Below, one piece after another: positions 33,834 to 35,903 of a stretch of DNA of 35,903 nucleotides (positions within the stretch are counted from its first letter, which is position 1; the number at the start of each line of letters is the position of its first letter). Made by a program: the position numbers and the translations under genes. The stretch comes from Deltaproteobacteria bacterium (lineage in GTDB: Bacteria > Desulfobacterota > Desulfobacteria > Desulfobacterales > C00003060), in NCBI GenBank assembly GCA_019307135.1, contig JAFDKF010000010.1:1-35903 (forward strand), read 5' to 3'. The notes below the pieces were generated by a model. It had not been told where the DNA came from, searched no databases, and saw only the letters and a program-made list of their open reading frames with translations.

Positions 33834-35326
33834 TTATTCTCCATTTTTCGCAAGAACTTGTGAACCGCCTGCGGGGTAATTCCCAACAGTCTCGCTGCTT
33901 CACTCTGATTGCCCCTCGCCAATTCTACGGCACGTAATATTAGCTGTTTACGGGCACTGGTGATATACTCTTCCAGAGAAAAACCTTCGTTTGGCTCGGG
34001 TAAAACAGCCAAGGGATCTGCGTAGGTCACAGGCTCGGAAATCATCAAATCATCGGCTTCAAGCACTTCTTGTCTGGCCAATCTTGCTGAACGTTCGATC
34101 ACATTCTCTAAATCTCGCACATTGCCGGGCCATGAATGGTTTTGTAGTCTCGTTAAAGCAGACGGTGATAACCGCCTAGGTCTCCTGAGCGTAGCGTTCA
34201 CGCGATCGAGAATATGGAGTGCGATCTTGGGTATATCGCTTTTCCGTTCTCGCAAAGGTGGAAGTCGAATTTCACCGAGATTTAATCTGTAGTAAAGATC
34301 TTCACGAAAACGGCCGCGCTTAATAGCTTTTCCTAGATCCTGATTCGTCGCAGCAATAATGCGCACAGTGACCCTGTGTGCTTTTTCGTCTCCGAGAGGC
34401 TCTATTAATCCATCCTCGAGAACCCTGAGTAGCTTTGCCTGGGTGGATACTGGCAGTTCGCCAACTTCATCCAGAAATAGGCATCCCCCGTCGGCCCTAT
34501 CGAATTTCCCGGTCTGGTCGCTCACCGCACCTGTGAATGCTCCCTTCTTATGACCAAAAAGGACGCTTTCAACAAGATCTTTTGGAATGGCTGCACAGTT
34601 TAGAGGCACGAAGTGATCGGCTGGACGCTCGCTAAGCCGGTGTACAAATCTGGCGAAGAGTTCTTTTCCTGTTCCGGTCTCGCCTAAAATCAAAATCGGT
34701 GCGCTGGAGGCAGCAAGGCCGGCACCGATTTCGAGAGCCCGGCTCATCGCGGAGTGATCGCCTACTATTCCAAGCTCTTTGACTACCATGCCAAAGTCAG
34801 GAGGAATAGCATACGGGGCCTTGATCTCACACACCTTGGATCTTACAGAAGGGAAATCTGATGATGTCAAATCGACCTCGAAAACGAGGGGACGGTCTTT
34901 GCTGACGAATCGTTCGGGTCGAACATTCAGAATGTGGGCCGGTATTTCACCGCACGCAGCAAGCAAGATCCAACAAGCGTGCATCTGAGGGGTGCCTGAC
35001 GACACCGAAACATAGTAATTGGCTTTGGGTGTGCTCTCGCATATCTCGTTAATGTGGGAGCGTAGTCCTTTTAAGATGGCAACATAATCGGTAGGATCTT
35101 CGAGCGGGAAATCTCTAACTTCAACAATCATTCTTGGGTATGCAGCCTGCAACACCTCTATGGTGGCCAAGGTATTCTTCTCAGTTCTCGGCGTGGAGAA
35201 AAGGATAATCCGGTCAAAGGATCTCGATCTCACAAGCGATAGAATGGGCCCCGGTTGTTCTTCCTCACCAACAAGACCGAGCGTGTACGGATCTTGAAAG
35301 CCAGTGAATGTGAGTAGGAGGTTCAT
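33818..35326 (-). CDS. sigma-54 activator with CARF/RtcR-like sensor domain
   Basis: From ATG 35326 (AGGA seven bases upstream; longer starts at 35341 and 35362 are possible) it has 502 residues. The N-terminal 165 residues have a Rossmann-like plan with FDRIILFSTP and YYVSVSSGTPQMHACWILLAA, the S-G-T-x-x-M loop seen in CARF domains of RtcR and CRISPR-linked proteins. The AAA+ part has Walker A GETGTGKE (215-222), an intact GAFTGA (262-267), FLDEVGEL, and WPGNVRDLENV. A Fis-type helix-turn-helix ends it (NQSEAARLLGITPQAVHKFLRKM). CARF domains bind cyclic oligonucleotides or, in RtcR, respond to RNA ends. It probably drives the sigma-54 promoter just downstream. Confidence 0.88.
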   Translation of the reverse strand: MNLLLTFTGFQDPYTLGLVGEEEQPGPILSLVRSRSFDRIILFSTPRTEKNTLATIEVLQAAYPRMIVEVRDFPLEDPTDYVAILKGLRSHINEICESTPKANYYVSVSSGTPQMHACWILLAACGEIPAHILNVRPERFVSKDRPLVFEVDLTSSDFPSVRSKVCEIKAPYAIPPDFGMVVKELGIVGDHSAMSRALEIGAGLAASSAPILILGETGTGKELFARFVHRLSERPADHFVPLNCAAIPKDLVESVLFGHKKGAFTGAVSDQTGKFDRADGGCLFLDEVGELPVSTQAKLLRVLEDGLIEPLGDEKAHRVTVRIIAATNQDLGKAIKRGRFREDLYYRLNLGEIRLPPLRERKSDIPKIALHILDRVNATLRRPRRLSPSALTRLQNHSWPGNVRDLENVIERSARLARQEVLEADDLMISEPVTYADPLAVLPEPNEGFSLEEYITSARKQLILRAVELARGNQSEAARLLGITPQAVHKFLRKMENNFNRS

Positions 35327-35903
35327 GCTTCTTCCTGACATATCATTTTTCAGTTCCTGCATAAAGTGGGCGGTGTTGTTGGTATCCAGTACGTCCCTGA
35401 AATCCTATGGGGGAAAATGGGGTCTGCCTTTGACCTGGGGCAAATTCGCCTTGACCTCTTCAGCCCTCTCTTTTGACGACTTGTCCTTTCTTGCTTTTAC
35501 CGAGAATCTCTGGAAAACCGGCTTTACACCATGGTCCGCGATTTGCACATATCAAGCTGCGAAGCCCTGACTCACCATCCCCGCAAGCAGCGGACCTGTC
35601 CGCCGCCCCAGCGGGGCAAGCTGGTATGCACAGGCAGGAGCGGCATAGCGCATCCGGCGATGTCTACCGTTCGCCGGTTGCCGTACTCGTCGTACTTTCC
35701 TTCCCAGAGCAATTCCGTTATAAACTGAGGATTCATCAACCGTTCCACGGAACAGGACCTCTTCCCCAATCAGGTGTTTTGATCTGTTCAAACTCTGATT
35801 AAACACTTAGCAACCGCAAACCCTTGTGCCGCGAGGAAATCCTCTTTTTCTTTTCTCACCACACAAAGTTTTCCAGGTTCATCGGGTTCCTAATTCCCAC
35901 GAT
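35327..35903. other. right-end stretch without a supported gene
   Basis: No complete gene is seen. On the minus strand a frame near 35650-35769 reads RLMNPQFITELLWEGKYDEY and then NRRTVDIAGCAM, which looks protein-like. It then loses sense, so it may be the fragment of a broken gene. A second short frame at about 35409-35540 ends ERAEEVKANLPQVKGRP. I cannot name either. No promoter for the activator gene stands out. Confidence 0.35.

Noticed and set aside
33818..35326. true RtcR controlling RNA repair
   Set aside because: The sensor looks RtcR/CARF-like, but there is no rtcA or rtcB gene nearby and the adjacent sigma-54 promoter faces the nuclease and restriction genes.

Overview
The window looks like a chromosomal segment of a Desulfobacterota-type (deltaproteobacterial) bacterium, probably a strict anaerobe. 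The basis is the ligA / HU / NtrC-like / ftsY / smc housekeeping block, a radical SAM and FmdB-type zinc-ribbon pair, heavy use of sigma-54 activators, and intergenic space filled with short tandem repeats. The genus cannot be named from the sequence alone.

Left part (1-16.4 kb), core-like. A small DUF2007-like gene and a WbqC-family gene lie on the minus strand, divergent from two GT4-type glycosyltransferases. They are followed by a nucleoside-phosphorylase-family gene, NAD-dependent DNA ligase (ligA) and acylphosphatase (acyP). Facing these on the minus strand are HU, an NtrC-type response regulator with a GAFTDA loop, ftsY and smc, then a radical SAM gene and an FmdB-type gene on the plus strand. 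Several intergenic spaces here hold mirrored arrays of short tandem units: 8 bp between acyP and HU, 9 bp between ftsY and smc (running into the 3' end of smc), and 7-8 bp between smc and the radical SAM gene.

Right part (16.4-35.9 kb), an accessory island with almost every gene on the minus strand. It starts directly after fmdB with a decayed tyrosine-recombinase fragment. Reading leftward from the right end, it holds: a sigma-54 activator whose N-terminal domain is CARF/RtcR-like; a putative GTTGAAA-type operator and a clear -24/-12 sigma-54 promoter; then a tightly packed series of a small staphylococcal-nuclease-like protein, hsdR, hsdM, hsdS, a DUF3800 protein, an AAA ATPase with DUF3696, and a partner with an HDR motif (possible PLD-like fold). 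Next comes a two-gene operon of a long prokaryotic Argonaute that seems to lack the PIWI aspartates and a downstream three-helix membrane protein. Last are a Schlafen-AlbA/RecG-C-like ATP-binding protein, two copies of a DUF4236-type ORF and a membrane-anchored 23-residue-repeat protein.

The most interesting reading is that this is a defence island with (i) a nucleotide- or RNA-end-sensing (CARF) sigma-54 switch wired to a type I restriction-modification operon that also carries SNase, DUF3800, OLD-like ATPase and HDR genes, and (ii) a probably inactive Argonaute plus membrane effector, in the layout of abortive-infection Argonaute systems. Gene families and motifs were read directly; the regulatory wiring and effector roles are inference.
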